A DNA stretch of 64,000 nt from Geobacillus sp. 46C-IIa. GTDB taxonomy: Bacteria; Bacillota; Bacilli; Bacillales; Anoxybacillaceae. The translations under genes and the position numbers were made by a program. Each line of letters opens with the position of its first letter. Position 1 is the first letter of the stretch. The stretch is from NCBI RefSeq assembly GCF_014679505.1, contig NZ_CP061474.1, positions 712,001 through 776,000 of the forward strand. Reading direction: 5' to 3'. The notes beneath the pieces were generated by a model. The model saw only the letters and a list, made by a program, of their open reading frames with translations. It ran no database searches and had not been told where the DNA came from. Shown here piece after piece: positions 47,188 to 57,675 of the stretch.

Positions 47188-47201
47188 TTCTATGTTACTA
47201 T
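47173..47201 (+). promoter_or_regulatory. Sigma-A promoter of the rplU operon
   Basis: TTGACG (47173-47178), exactly 17 bases, TACTAT (47196-47201). Confidence 0.75.
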
Positions 47202-47207
47202 AGATGG

Positions 47208-47361
47208 CGTTGTAGACTTTTTGTCTCTTAACGGGGCAAAAGAGGGCGGCTGTCGCAAAAGGACGCACCCGTACTACAACCGCTCAGCGCGGGTTGTGAA
47301 GTGTTCCGATTGGAACCGCCTTGACGCTGGCGAGTCTGAGTCCATGAAGGAGGTGCGAGGC
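47208..47361 (+). promoter_or_regulatory. Ribosomal protein L21 leader
   Basis: About 150-base untranslated leader before rplU, the place of the known Firmicute L21 leader RNA, which is thought to give autogenous control. Short helices are visible, such as AACCCGCGCTGAGCGG-type pairing of CCCG/CGGG around 47268-47295. It ends with the AAGGAGGTG site. Assigned mainly by position. Confidence 0.6.
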
Positions 47362-47670
47362 ATGTACGCAATCATTGAAACTGGCGGCAAACAATTGAAA
47401 GTAGAAGAAGGCCAAGAAATTTACATCGAAAAACTGGATGCCAATGAAGGCGATACGGTGACGTTTGATAAAGTGCTGTTCGTCGGCGGGGAAACGGTAA
47501 AAATCGGAAACCCGACGGTCGAAGGTGCAACGGTCACGGCGAAAGTGCAAAAGCACGGCCGACAAAAGAAAATCATCGTCTTCAAATATAAAGCGAAAAA
47601 GAACTATCGCCGCAAACAAGGCCACCGTCAGCCGTACACGAAAGTTGTCATCGAAAAAATCAACGCGTAA
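47362..47670 (+). CDS. rplU: 50S ribosomal protein L21
   Basis: 102 residues, the B. subtilis length. ATG at 47362 after AAGGAGGTG. Starts [18 protein letters not shown], and contains the C-terminal [19 protein letters not shown] rRNA-binding signature. First gene of rplU-prp-rpmA. Confidence 0.98.
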   Translation: MYAIIETGGKQLKVEEGQEIYIEKLDANEGDTVTFDKVLFVGGETVKIGNPTVEGATVTAKVQKHGRQKKIIVFKYKAKKNYRRKQGHRQPYTKVVIEKINA

Positions 47671-47673
47671 GCG

Positions 47674-48006
47674 ATGATCCGCATTACGATTGAACGAGAA
47701 GCGGACGGCCGCATTCGCGCGTTCACGATGGACGGGCACGCCGGGTTCGCCAAGCGCGGGCAGGATATCGTCTGCGCCGGCGCTTCGGCCGTTTCGTTCG
47801 GCACCATCAATGCCATCGAGGCGCTTGCCGGCGTTCGCCCGCACGTTTCGCTCGGCCAAGACGGAGGCTATCTTCGCTGTGAGCTTCCGGAGCTGGAAGA
47901 AGCAGCGACGGCAGAGAAAGTGCAATTGTTGTTGGAAGCGATGGTCGTCTCGCTAAAGACGATCGAACGCGACTACGGGAAGTTCATCCGCGTGACATCT
48001 ATCTAG
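47674..48006 (+). CDS. prp: Ribosomal-processing cysteine protease Prp (YsxB)
   Basis: 110 residues, between L21 and L27 as in all Firmicutes that need it. Prp removes the N-terminal extension of L27. Catalytic His in MDGHAGFA (about 22) and Cys in DIVCAGASAVS (about 34) are present. ATG at 47674, 3 bases after the rplU stop. Confidence 0.95.
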   Translation: MIRITIEREADGRIRAFTMDGHAGFAKRGQDIVCAGASAVSFGTINAIEALAGVRPHVSLGQDGGYLRCELPELEEAATAEKVQLLLEAMVVSLKTIERDYGKFIRVTSI

Positions 48007-48021
48007 CAGGAGGTGACTGCC

Positions 48022-48312
48022 ATGCTGAGACTCGACTTGCAGTTTTTCGCTTCGAAAAAAGGGGTCGGTTCGACGAAAAACGGCCGTGACTCGATCGCGA
48101 AGCGCCTTGGCGCAAAGCGCGCTGACGGTCAGTTTGTGACGGGCGGCTCCATTTTGTACCGCCAACGCGGAACGAAAGTTCATCCAGGCCTGAACGTCGG
48201 CCGCGGCGGCGATGACACGCTGTACGCGAAAATTGACGGCATCGTCCGCTTCGAGCGGCTCGGCCGCGACCGCAAACGCGTCAGCGTCTACCCGGTCAGC
48301 CAAGAAGCGTAA
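48022..48312 (+). CDS. rpmA: 50S ribosomal protein L27 (with Prp-cleaved leader)
   Basis: 96 residues from ATG 48022, after AGGAGGTGA. The N-terminus [10 protein letters not shown] then [14 protein letters not shown] contains the Prp cleavage site between Ala and Ser, so the mature protein begins SKKG. The conserved [16 protein letters not shown] follows. Terminator follows. Confidence 0.98.
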   Translation: MLRLDLQFFASKKGVGSTKNGRDSIAKRLGAKRADGQFVTGGSILYRQRGTKVHPGLNVGRGGDDTLYAKIDGIVRFERLGRDRKRVSVYPVSQEA

Positions 48313-48324
48313 CTTGTTTCAAAG

Positions 48325-48361
48325 AAAAAACTCTAGCCACGCCGGTTAGAGTTTTTTCTTT
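48325..48361 (+). terminator. Terminator of the rplU-prp-rpmA operon
   Basis: AAAAAACTCTA (48325-48335) pairs with TAGAGTTTTTT (48347-48357) around an 11-base loop; T-rich after. Confidence 0.86.
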
Positions 48362-48399
48362 TTGCCCTTGAAAAATCGTTCCCGTTTGTTGTCAGAAAA

Positions 48400-48408
48400 T
48401 GCTATAGT
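48400..48408 (+). promoter_or_regulatory. Extended -10 promoter before spo0B
   Basis: TGCTATAGT is TGn followed by TATAGT (48403-48408). No -35 at normal distance. Confidence 0.45.
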
Positions 48409-48420
48409 AAAAGTAAATGT

Positions 48421-48472
48421 CCTCTCGACGAAGGAGAGGATGAAGAAAAGGCGGTGCGGGCCATCGCACCGC
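48421..48472 (+). promoter_or_regulatory. Two hairpins in the spo0B 5' leader
   Basis: CCTCTC/GAGAGG (48421-48439) and GCGGTGCG/CGCACCGC (48451-48472), both perfect, with no T run after. They lie in the roughly 75 bases between the putative start of transcription and spo0B. Confidence 0.5.
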
Positions 48473-48491
48473 ACGAATAGGGGAGCAGTGA

Positions 48492-49052
48492 ATGGAAAAG
48501 CGATGGACGGTCGTTGAAGTGATGCGCCATGCCCGCCATGACTGGCTGAACAAAATTCAGCTCATTAAAGGTCATTTGGCGCTCAATAAAATCGAGCGGG
48601 TGCAGGAGATCATCAATGGCATTATCGGCGAGATGCAGCAGGAAACCCGGCTGACGAACTTGAAGGCCGAGCGGTTCGCCGAACTGGTCATGACCTACAA
48701 CTGGGAGCCGCGCCCGATTTTTCTTGAGTATGAAATCACAGGCGGCGAGGCGGATTTGTCATTGTATGACGAACGATTGACCGAATGGTGCTGCGGCTTT
48801 CTTCACCTTCTGGAGATGCAGGCTGACAGACAGACAGAAAACCATGTATGTTTGTCGATCGAGCTGTCTTACGGGCGGGCGTCGCTGTTTTTTGATTATC
48901 GCGGCGCGTGGCAGGACGGTGAGGCCGTCCGCACTTGGCTGGAACGCTGCGAGCCGGCGCCGCCGCTTCGTCTTGTGTCGTTTGCCGTCGGCACCGAAGA
49001 ACTGACAGTGGAGCTCGAGCTGCTGTTCCGCCCCGGGGGGCCTTATTCTTAA
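48492..49052 (+). CDS. spo0B: Sporulation initiation phosphotransferase Spo0B
   Basis: Relays phosphate from Spo0F to Spo0A. 186 residues; ATG at 48492 after GGGGAGC. The phospho-accepting His is His16 in RHDWLNKIQLIKG, in the long N-terminal helical hairpin; the C-terminal domain is a degenerate HATPase fold. The N-terminus is shorter than in B. subtilis (active His30 there). obg follows as in B. subtilis. Confidence 0.94.
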   Translation: MEKRWTVVEVMRHARHDWLNKIQLIKGHLALNKIERVQEIINGIIGEMQQETRLTNLKAERFAELVMTYNWEPRPIFLEYEITGGEADLSLYDERLTEWCCGFLHLLEMQADRQTENHVCLSIELSYGRASLFFDYRGAWQDGEAVRTWLERCEPAPPLRLVSFAVGTEELTVELELLFRPGGPYS

Positions 49053-49059
49053 GCACATA

Positions 49060-49088
49060 TTGACAGCATTGAATCGGCGCTGTATACA
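49060..49088 (+). promoter_or_regulatory. Strong sigma-A promoter of obg
   Basis: TTGACA (49060-49065), 17 bases, TATACA (49083-49088). It starts 8 bases after spo0B. Confidence 0.75.
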
Positions 49089-49122
49089 ATAATAAGTATT
49101 AGTGACACTAATTTCGCCATGA

Positions 49123-50448
<1,326 letters not shown>

Positions 50449-50465
50449 AAGCGGGGGAAGGTGCG

Positions 50466-50909
50466 GTGGAAAAAAAGTTTTATTTAGTGCGTGAAGACGT
50501 CTTGCCGGAAGCGATGAAAAAAGTCGTGCTCGCTAAGCAGCTGCTTGAGCGGAAAAAAGCCGCCTCGGTCGCCGAGGCGGCGCAGCTTGCGAACATTAGC
50601 CGCGGCGTCTTTTACAAATACCGCGACGCCATTTTTCCGTTTCAAGCGGTGACGAAAGAAAATATCGTCACGTTGTTTTTTCATTTAGAAGACCGCTCAG
50701 GCACGTTGTCGCGGCTGCTTGGCGTCGTGGCAGCGGCCGGCTGCAACGTGCTGACGATCCACCAGACGATCCCGCTGCAAGGACGGGCGAACGTGACGCT
50801 TTCCGTCAGCACAAACGATATGCATGAAGACATTGATGAACTGTTGACAAAGCTGAGAGGGCTCGAGTTTGTCGAAAAAGTTGAAATTGTTGGTTCAGGA
50901 GTGTATTGA
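50466..50909 (+). CDS. pheB: ACT-domain protein PheB
   Basis: 147 residues, GTG at 50466 after GGGGGAAGG. The N-terminal part has an HTH-like stretch ([20 protein letters not shown]), then a C-terminal ACT domain ([20 protein letters not shown] onward). Believed to bind an amino acid, probably phenylalanine or a branched-chain one, by its link with pheA. Operon obg-pheB-pheA is conserved. Confidence 0.9.
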   Translation: MEKKFYLVREDVLPEAMKKVVLAKQLLERKKAASVAEAAQLANISRGVFYKYRDAIFPFQAVTKENIVTLFFHLEDRSGTLSRLLGVVAAAGCNVLTIHQTIPLQGRANVTLSVSTNDMHEDIDELLTKLRGLEFVEKVEIVGSGVY

Positions 50910-50929
50910 AGCAAGGGAGAGGCCAAATA

Positions 50930-51778
50930 ATGAAAATCGGATACTTAGGACCAAAGGCAACGTTTACTGAGGCGGCTGTTGTTACACTTTTTCCGACTGA
51001 ACAGCGCGAGCCGTATGACACGATTCCCGACTGCATCGACGCCGTCGCCGTTGGGGAAATTGAGGCGGCCGTTGTGCCGCTTGAAAATGCGTTGGAAGGA
51101 TCGGTCAACTTAACGCTCGATTATTTGATCCATGAACAGCCGCTGCCGATCATCGGCGAAATCGTCGTCCCGATCGAGCAGCATTTAATGGTGCATCCGT
51201 ACTATGCGCCGCATTGGCGCGAGATTAAAGAAGTGTATTCGCATTCGCACGCCATTGCTCAGTGCCGCAAATTTTTACATACGGTGCTCAAAGGGGCGAA
51301 GCAAGTGCCGATGACGTCAACGAGCGCCGCCGCCAAATTTGTGAGCGAACATCCGCACTTGCCGGTGGCGGCGATTGCCAATCGGCTTGCAGCGAGCGAA
51401 TACGGCTTGACGATCGTGCAGGAAAATATTCATGATTACGATTACAATCATACGCGCTTTATCGTCGTCAGCCGAAGCGGGCAGCCGCTTTTACCTGATT
51501 CGCCGCTTTATGTCGGCGACAAAACGACCGTTGTCGTCATGCTGCCGCAAGATCAGCCCGGGGCGCTTCACCAAGTGTTGTCGGCGTTTGCTTGGCGGCG
51601 GCTGAACTTGACGAAAATTGAGTCGCGCCCGGCGAAAACGGGGCTCGGCAACTACTTTTTTATCATTGACATCGACGCGTCGATGGATGACGTCCTCATC
51701 CCGGGGGCGATCGCCGAAATCGAAGCGCTCGGCTGTACAGTGCAGTTGTTGGGCAGTTATCCATATTATTTTGCTTAA
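50930..51778 (+). CDS. pheA: Prephenate dehydratase
   Basis: Converts prephenate to phenylpyruvate. ATG at 50930 after AAGGGAGAGG; 282 residues. PDT domain: KIGYLGPKATFTEAA, VVPLENALEGSV, SHSHAIAQC, TSTSAAAKFV and the TRF triad in NHTRFIVV. A C-terminal ACT domain with ESRP gives feedback inhibition by phenylalanine. A terminator follows. Confidence 0.97.
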   Translation: MKIGYLGPKATFTEAAVVTLFPTEQREPYDTIPDCIDAVAVGEIEAAVVPLENALEGSVNLTLDYLIHEQPLPIIGEIVVPIEQHLMVHPYYAPHWREIKEVYSHSHAIAQCRKFLHTVLKGAKQVPMTSTSAAAKFVSEHPHLPVAAIANRLAASEYGLTIVQENIHDYDYNHTRFIVVSRSGQPLLPDSPLYVGDKTTVVVMLPQDQPGALHQVLSAFAWRRLNLTKIESRPAKTGLGNYFFIIDIDASMDDVLIPGAIAEIEALGCTVQLLGSYPYYFA

Positions 51779-51804
51779 AATGAGCAGATGGAAGAACGGA
51801 GAGA

Positions 51805-51837
51805 GGGTGTCTCAAAAACAGCGAGACACCCTTTTGC
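51805..51837 (+). terminator. Terminator after pheA
   Basis: GGGTGTCTC (51805-51813) pairs perfectly with GAGACACCC (51823-51831), then four T. Confidence 0.83.
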
Positions 51838-52185
51838 GCGGCGATATACAACTTTCTCATTTTATATGATTTGTTTCAAGGCAGGCACTCTGTTGAGTCA
51901 GCCTCTTTCCCATCGCTGTATATGCACATTGAACCATTTCGCAAGGCAATCTTTTGCCGATCGCCCTGCACAATTCCTTGAGGCAGGAGGCTTCTTTCGG
52001 AAACGATGTTGTTAAAGAAAAACACCTTTTAGCCCAGCCGCCTTTCGCTTCGGCCGCTGCTGCATTTCTTTTTTCCTCACTCTCCTGCAGCCCCCCTTGC
52101 CTAGGCGGAGGATGCGGCATGTTCTGTTCGACCGCCGTGGGGCGGTTTGCTTTATTTGCAGGACGAGAGCGCGCCGGCAAGGGGA
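51838..52185. other. Gene-poor stretch between pheA and niaR, possible decayed element
   Basis: No gene can be supported. A 107-codon minus-strand frame (52180 to 51857) lacks a ribosome-binding site; its last 50 or so codons are Cys- and Leu-rich (KEASCLKELCRAIGKRLP), reminiscent of a fragment of a mobile-element protein, but I cannot place it. ACCGCC/GGCGGT at 52130-52145 can form a small hairpin. Confidence 0.35.
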
Positions 52186-52725
52186 TTAGGCCTCGATTAA
52201 AAAGCCCGCTTGTTTTAGGGCGCGGCAGGCGGCGTCAAGCTTTTCCGGCGAGTCGGCTTCAAGCGTATGCAAATGCGTCCCGTCGGTCAGCTGCAATAAA
52301 TACGCCGATTTTGTCGCCTCGATTTTGGCGATGAACTGGTCGACTTCGAGGCGGTTGCTGACCATGACCGATGCGGTTAAATCCCCATAGACTGGATGTT
52401 CGATTTTGACATCTTTTACCGTTACGCCGCAATCGACGAGCAAATACAATTCTTCTTTCGTCTGCTCTGGTGTATGGGAGCAGGCGATTGTTCTCGTATA
52501 CGTTTGCGCCGGTTCAGCCGGCTTTAAATACAAATAGCCTTGGCTTGTCGCGATAATCGGTTCGTTGCGCGCCTTTAACAGCGAAATATCTTGGACGATC
52601 ACTTGGCGGCTGACGTTCGTTTTCGCCGCCAACTCCGCCCCGGTGAGCGGCGTCCCGCTTTCTTTCAGCCATTGCAAAATGAGCTGGCGTCGCGTTTCTC
52701 CTAAAATTTTCTTTTCTTCTTTCAC
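52186..52725 (-). CDS. niaR: NAD biosynthesis repressor NiaR (YrxA)
   Basis: Represses NAD synthesis genes when nicotinate is plentiful. GTG at 52725 overlaps the nifS stop (GTGA) and has AAAGGAGG well spaced; 179 residues, matching B. subtilis. N-terminal HTH_11 (LTGAELAAKTNVSRQVIVQD) and C-terminal 3H domain with conserved His in KIEHPVYGDLTA and DGTHLHTLE. Co-transcribed with nifS and divergent from its likely targets nadBCA. Confidence 0.94.
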   Translation of the reverse strand: MKEEKKILGETRRQLILQWLKESGTPLTGAELAAKTNVSRQVIVQDISLLKARNEPIIATSQGYLYLKPAEPAQTYTRTIACSHTPEQTKEELYLLVDCGVTVKDVKIEHPVYGDLTASVMVSNRLEVDQFIAKIEATKSAYLLQLTDGTHLHTLEADSPEKLDAACRALKQAGFLIEA

Positions 52726-53867
52726 CTTGCCCATGCCTCCTTTCGTGTTCGGATGAGCCGTTCTAATGCGGAAATCAATTGGTCGATCTCTGCTTCTGTC
52801 GTGGCCGCACCAAGCGATACACGGACGAACTGCTTTGCCTCCTCTGGCGTTTTGCCGACGGCGAGCATCGTCCGCGACGGTGCCTGCAATCCGACTTGGC
52901 AGGCGCTGCCGGTTGAAATGGCGATGCCGGCGCGGTTGCATTCAAGCATGACGAGCTGTCCTTCAAAACCGGCAACAGACAACCCGACAATATGGGCAAG
53001 CCGCCAGCGGGGATGGCCTTCCACAGCAATCGGCAGCTGTTTGGCCGCGATGGCGTCAAGCAGCCGGCGGCGCAGCTGTTCAAAGCGTGACTGTTCGCCT
53101 TCCATCCGTCCGTAAAGCTGCTTAGCGGCGGTAATGAAGGCAACGATCCCCGGCACATTGACCGTTCCGGGCCGGAAACCGGATTCGTGTGTCGCCCCCG
53201 GAAAAACGGGTTTCCAGTGAAGGTGCGGGTCGATGTAGACGGCGCCGACGCCCTTTGGGCCGTACACTTTATGGGCGGAAATCGATACGCTGTCAATCGC
53301 CATCGCCTTTATGTCTAGCTGTATTTTAGCAAAAGTTTGCACGCAGTCGCTATGAAAAAGGACGCCGCGCGTCCGCAACAGGCGACCGATGTCGGCTAGC
53401 GGCTGGATGGTGCCGATTTCCGAGTTGGCGTGCTGGATGGAAGCGAGGATCGTCCGCGGCGTGATGGCCCGTTCTAAATCAGCGAGACGAATGCGCCCGA
53501 ATCGGTCGACGGGCAAATACGTCACTGTATACCCTTCCGTTTCAAGCTGTCGAAACAAATGATATAGTGAGGCGTGCTCGATTTCAGTGGTAATTAAATG
53601 ATTTCCTTTATGACGATGGGCGGCAATGAGCGACCGAATGGCGAGCACATTCGCTTCTGTGCCGCCGCTTGTGAAATAGATCCCTTCCGCTTCCCCGTTG
53701 ATCATAGCCGCAAGCTCGCGCCGGCATAATGTCAGCAGTTGCTTCGCTTTCGTACCGGTGTCGTGCAGGCTGCTTTCATTGCCAAAATAAACGGCCGCTG
53801 CCTCGGCATAAGCCGCGATGGCTTCCTCACACATCGGTGTCGTCGCGGCATAGTCCAAATAAATCAT
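52722..53867 (-). CDS. nifS: Cysteine desulfurase NifS, NadA cluster maturation
   Basis: PLP enzyme that releases sulfur from cysteine; in B. subtilis this copy builds the [4Fe-4S] cluster of NadA. ATG at 53867, after GCGGGGGAC; 381 residues. PLP lysine in SAHKVYGPKGVGA (about 200), and active-site Cys in ISTGSACQVG (about 320). The upstream 15 codons are dropped for want of a ribosome-binding site. Confidence 0.95.
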   Translation of the reverse strand: MIYLDYAATTPMCEEAIAAYAEAAAVYFGNESSLHDTGTKAKQLLTLCRRELAAMINGEAEGIYFTSGGTEANVLAIRSLIAAHRHKGNHLITTEIEHASLYHLFRQLETEGYTVTYLPVDRFGRIRLADLERAITPRTILASIQHANSEIGTIQPLADIGRLLRTRGVLFHSDCVQTFAKIQLDIKAMAIDSVSISAHKVYGPKGVGAVYIDPHLHWKPVFPGATHESGFRPGTVNVPGIVAFITAAKQLYGRMEGEQSRFEQLRRRLLDAIAAKQLPIAVEGHPRWRLAHIVGLSVAGFEGQLVMLECNRAGIAISTGSACQVGLQAPSRTMLAVGKTPEEAKQFVRVSLGAATTEAEIDQLISALERLIRTRKEAWAR

Positions 53868-53905
53868 AGTCCCCCGCCTTTTCTTTACTTTTTTTGATAA
53901 ACCCC

Positions 53906-53933
53906 TTGTCATTAGTTTAAATATGTGTAAATA
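53906..53933 (+). promoter_or_regulatory. Putative promoter of nadBCA
   Basis: TTGTCA (53906-53911), 16 bases, TAAATA (53928-53933) in an AT-rich divergent region. Confidence 0.45.
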
Positions 53934-53936
53934 TAG

Positions 53937-53951
53937 ATGTCAAGACAGGTG
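53937..53951. promoter_or_regulatory. Candidate NiaR operator
   Basis: ATGTCAAGACAGGTG contains TGTC-AA-GACA, an inverted repeat followed by AGGTG, in the divergent nifS/nadB region directly after the nadB -10. NiaR sites in Bacillus contain GACA/TGTC-type half sites; I judged this by eye. Confidence 0.5.
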
Positions 53952-53971
53952 AAAAGAGAGGAGTCCTAAGT

Positions 53972-55534
53972 GTGGGGGAAGACGGCATCATCATTGTCGG
54001 CAGCGGACTGGCTGCTTTAACAGTCGCTTATTATTTGCGGACGCAAGAAAATGTGATGATTTTCACAAAGAAAGGCCGGACCGACAGCAACTCTTGGCGG
54101 GCGCAAGGCGGGGTGGCGGCAGCGCTGGCAGCCGACGACGACTGGCGCGCCCATTTCCGCGACACGCTTGCGGCCGGCTGTCATCATAACGATGGGCGGA
54201 TGGTTGAGCTGCTCGTCCGGGAAGGGCCGAAGCGGCTGCAAGAGTGGATGGACGCTGGGATGGCATTTGATGCAGATGAACACGGTCAGCTCTGCTTCGG
54301 TCTTGAAGGCGGGCATAGCCGCCGGCGCATTTTGCACGCTGGCGGCGACCAAACGGGCAAGGCGCTCGTTTCGTTTTTGCTTAGGCAGGTGGAAGGGCGC
54401 GTATCGGTGGTGGAAGGTGAACAAGTCATCGAACTTTTGACGGAAGACGGCCGCTGCGTCGGGGTGAAAGCGAAGCGAACAGACGGCGCTGTCTCAGCTT
54501 GGCGGGCGGCGGCGGTTGTCCTAGCGACCGGCGGCTGCGCCGGACTGTATACGTTCACTTCCAACGCGCCGACAGCGATTGGCGACGGCATCGCCATGGC
54601 GTATCGCGCCGGTGCGGCAGTCGCCGACATGGAATTTATCCAATTTCATCCGACGATGCTCGCTGCCGGCGGAAAGGCGGTCGGATTAGTATCGGAGGCG
54701 GTGCGCGGCGAGGGAGCAGTGCTTGAGGCGGAAGACGGCCGGCGCTTAATGGATGGCGTTCATCCGCTTGGCGATTTGGCGCCGCGTGATGTTGTCGCCC
54801 GCGCGATCGCCGCGGAAATGGAGCGCGGGGGCCGCGTCTACTTGAATATTTCCGCTGTGCGCGATTTTCGCCGCCGCTTTCCGACGATTGCTGCGCTATG
54901 CGAGGCGCATGGCGTCAGCCTTGAAGCCGGCCGCCTTCCGATCGTGCCGGGCGCCCACTTTTTAATGGGCGGCATTGCAGTCAATGAATGGGGACAGACG
55001 AACGTGCCGGGCTTGTATGCTGTAGGCGAGGCGGCGTGCACTGGTGTGCACGGCGCCAACCGGTTGGCAAGCAATTCGTTGCTTGAGGCGATCGTCTTTG
55101 GCGCCCGCGTGGCTCACGCGATCAGCCGCCAAGAGGGGTGGCCGACGGCAGCGCACCGCACCGGCCGGCCGTTTGGCCGCCCGCGCCGTCTTTTGGCGCC
55201 GCCGCTTCCGGGGCGGGCGAGCATCCGCGAACGATTGTCCGCGCTTGCCGGCATCGTCCGTGACGGAGAGCAGCTTCGTGAAGCGGTTCGCTGGTTTGAA
55301 CAGTTTTCCTTGCCCGATTGGTTGGATGGTGATCTTGAGTGGCTGTCGGCAGAGGAGATTGAAACAGGGTATGCGTTGCTTGTCGGCTGGCTCGTCGCCT
55401 CGTCCGCGCTTCGCCGCACAGAAAGCCGCGGCGGCCATTACCGGAGCGATTTTCCGTATGATCATCCGGACTGGCAAGGCCGGCGTCTCGTGCGAACGAA
55501 AGAAGAGTGGGCGCATGCATCGGCCCGGCGGTAA
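53972..55534 (+). CDS. nadB: L-aspartate oxidase
   Basis: FAD enzyme forming iminoaspartate, first step of NAD de novo synthesis. GTG at 53972 after GAGAGGAG; 520 residues. FAD motif VGSGLAALTVA, SWRAQGGVAAAL, catalytic Arg region in APRDVVARAI, HFLMGGIAVNEWGQT and GLYAVGEAACTGVHGANRLA are the family signatures. Confidence 0.96.
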   Translation: MGEDGIIIVGSGLAALTVAYYLRTQENVMIFTKKGRTDSNSWRAQGGVAAALAADDDWRAHFRDTLAAGCHHNDGRMVELLVREGPKRLQEWMDAGMAFDADEHGQLCFGLEGGHSRRRILHAGGDQTGKALVSFLLRQVEGRVSVVEGEQVIELLTEDGRCVGVKAKRTDGAVSAWRAAAVVLATGGCAGLYTFTSNAPTAIGDGIAMAYRAGAAVADMEFIQFHPTMLAAGGKAVGLVSEAVRGEGAVLEAEDGRRLMDGVHPLGDLAPRDVVARAIAAEMERGGRVYLNISAVRDFRRRFPTIAALCEAHGVSLEAGRLPIVPGAHFLMGGIAVNEWGQTNVPGLYAVGEAACTGVHGANRLASNSLLEAIVFGARVAHAISRQEGWPTAAHRTGRPFGRPRRLLAPPLPGRASIRERLSALAGIVRDGEQLREAVRWFEQFSLPDWLDGDLEWLSAEEIETGYALLVGWLVASSALRRTESRGGHYRSDFPYDHPDWQGRRLVRTKEEWAHASARR

Positions 55535-55566
55535 CGTGAGAGCAGGATCAAAAGGGGGATGGAGCG

Positions 55567-56397
55567 ATGAATCGGTTAAAACTTGAGCAGTTGTTGCGGC
55601 ACTTTTTTCTTGAGGATATCGGTGACGGCGATGTGACAAGCGACACGATTTTTCCGGCCAACGAACGCGCGGCGGGCGTGTTTACGGCGAAGGCGGATGG
55701 GGTTGTGGCCGGCGTCGGCCTGATTGCCGCCGGCTATCAGCTGCTTGATCCGCATATTGAGGTGTCGGTCATGAAAAAAGACGGCGAACGGATCGCAGCC
55801 GGCGAAACGATTGCCGCCGTTTCCGGGCCGGTCGGTCCGCTGTTGTCCGGTGAGCGCGTCATTTTGAATTTGCTTCAGCGCCTAAGCGGCATTGCGACCG
55901 TGACGCGGCAGGCGGTCGACCTGCTTGGCGACAGCCATACGCGCCTTTGCGATACGCGGAAAACGACGCCGGGCTTGCGCATGCTTGAAAAATATGCCGT
56001 CACTTGCGGCGGCGGCTACAATCACCGCTTTGGCTTGTACGACGGTGTGATGATTAAAGACAACCATATCGCGTTTTGCGGATCGATTGCCGCCGCTGTT
56101 AAAACGGTGAGAGAGCGGCTCGGCCATATGGTGAAAATCGAAGTGGAAACGGAAACGGAAGCCGAGGTGCTCGAGGCGGTCGAAGCCGGGGCTGACATTA
56201 TTATGTTTGACAATCGGACGCCCGAGGAAGTGCGGTCGTTCGTCCGGCTCGTGCCGAAACCGATCATTACAGAGGCGTCCGGCGGCATTACGCTCGCTAA
56301 CGTGGCGGCGTATGGCGCGACCGGCGTCGACTACATTTCACTTGGTTTCTTAACGCATTCCGCTGCGGCGTTAGATATCAGCTTTTATTTGCAATAA
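55567..56397 (+). CDS. nadC: Nicotinate-nucleotide pyrophosphorylase (QPRTase)
   Basis: Makes nicotinate mononucleotide from quinolinate and PRPP. 276 residues; ATG at 55567 after AAAGGGGGATGG. Motifs: [60 protein letters not shown] and [11 protein letters not shown]. Third step of the pathway, encoded between nadB and nadA. Confidence 0.97.
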   Translation: MNRLKLEQLLRHFFLEDIGDGDVTSDTIFPANERAAGVFTAKADGVVAGVGLIAAGYQLLDPHIEVSVMKKDGERIAAGETIAAVSGPVGPLLSGERVILNLLQRLSGIATVTRQAVDLLGDSHTRLCDTRKTTPGLRMLEKYAVTCGGGYNHRFGLYDGVMIKDNHIAFCGSIAAAVKTVRERLGHMVKIEVETETEAEVLEAVEAGADIIMFDNRTPEEVRSFVRLVPKPIITEASGGITLANVAAYGATGVDYISLGFLTHSAAALDISFYLQ

Positions 56398-56413
56398 TGG
56401 GGGGGAGAGAACG

Positions 56414-57517
56414 ATGAACGTACTTGAACAATTCAAACGGCTTGATGATATGCCGGAACAGTACAAAACGATGGAAAGAGACGAGCTCGAAGCGCGCGCC
56501 CGCGCTGTGAAGGAGCAGCTCGGCCGGCGCCTTTTTATCCCTGGGCACCATTACCAAAAAGATGAGGTCATTCAGTTCGCTGATGCAACTGGCGACTCGC
56601 TTCAGCTCGCCCAGCTGGCGGCGAAAAACAGCGAGGCGGAATACATTGTGTTTTGCGGCGTCCATTTCATGGCGGAAACGGCGGACATTTTAACGAGCGA
56701 GGCGCAGACGGTCATTTTGCCGGATTTGCGCGCCGGCTGTTCCATGGCCGATATGGCCGATATTTTTCAAGTTGAGCGGGCGTGGGCAGCGTTGACGGAG
56801 CGGTTTGGTGAGACGATTCTCCCGCTTGTGTATGTCAACTCCACAGCGGCGATTAAAGCGTTTGTCGGCCGCCATGGCGGGGCGACGGTCACGTCGTCCA
56901 ACGCGAAAAAGATGGTGGCGTGGGCGTTTTCAAAAAAGGAGCGCATTTTCTTTTTGCCAGACCAGCATTTAGGGAGAAATACGGCCTACGCGCTCGGCGT
57001 CGGCCTTGAGGAGATGGCTGTCTGGGATCCACATGAGGAAACATTGCAAGGCAACGGCGATCTTGACAAGGTGAAAGTCATTCTTTGGAAGGGGCATTGC
57101 TCGGTGCATGAAAATTTCAATGTCCGGCAAATTGAGCATATTCGGCGGACCAATCCGGAAACAAAGGTGATCGTTCATCCGGAATGTAGCTGGGACGTTG
57201 TTCAACAGGCGGATTATGCCGGTTCCACCAAATACATTATCGAAACGATCCGCAACGCCCCACCCGGCAGCCGGTGGGCGATCGGGACGGAAATGAACTT
57301 GGTGAACCGCCTCATGCATGAGCATCCGGACAAAGAAATCGTTTCCCTGAATCCGTATATGTGCCCATGTTTAACGATGAACCGGATCGATTTGCCGCAT
57401 TTCGTTTGGGCGCTTGAATCGCTCAGCGAAGGAACGGTCGTCAACCGTATTACCGTTCCAACGGAAGTGGCGTTCGAAGCGAAGCAAGCGCTCGAGCGCA
57501 TGCTTGCCCTTGCCTAG
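56414..57517 (+). CDS. nadA: Quinolinate synthase
   Basis: Oxygen-sensitive [4Fe-4S] enzyme that condenses iminoaspartate with DHAP. 367 residues, ATG at 56414 after GGGGGGGAGAG. Long-form NadA of the Bacillus type. Cluster Cys candidates are in [19 protein letters not shown] and [11 protein letters not shown]. NifS next door matures it. Terminator follows. Confidence 0.97.
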   Translation: MNVLEQFKRLDDMPEQYKTMERDELEARARAVKEQLGRRLFIPGHHYQKDEVIQFADATGDSLQLAQLAAKNSEAEYIVFCGVHFMAETADILTSEAQTVILPDLRAGCSMADMADIFQVERAWAALTERFGETILPLVYVNSTAAIKAFVGRHGGATVTSSNAKKMVAWAFSKKERIFFLPDQHLGRNTAYALGVGLEEMAVWDPHEETLQGNGDLDKVKVILWKGHCSVHENFNVRQIEHIRRTNPETKVIVHPECSWDVVQQADYAGSTKYIIETIRNAPPGSRWAIGTEMNLVNRLMHEHPDKEIVSLNPYMCPCLTMNRIDLPHFVWALESLSEGTVVNRITVPTEVAFEAKQALERMLALA

Positions 57518-57569
57518 TCCCCCTCCCTGGCAAGACGGAATTTCCTCCGTCCGGCTGGGGGATTTTTTT
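57518..57569 (+). terminator. Terminator of the nadBCA operon
   Basis: TCCCCC pairs with GGGGGA, with an inner GACGGA/TCCGTC helix, then seven T. Confidence 0.82.
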
Positions 57570-57675
57570 ATCATAAATCAACGACCATCGTCATACATTG
57601 TGTTGAAAGACGATAACAGGAAACAAGCATCGGTCGGATAGAGTGCAAACAGTCTCGGTTTAGGAGGGGAACGGC

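Noticed and set aside
52726..52941. 72-codon N-terminal extension of niaR
   Set aside because: It lies inside nifS and has no ribosome-binding site; the GTGA overlap start matches B. subtilis YrxA.
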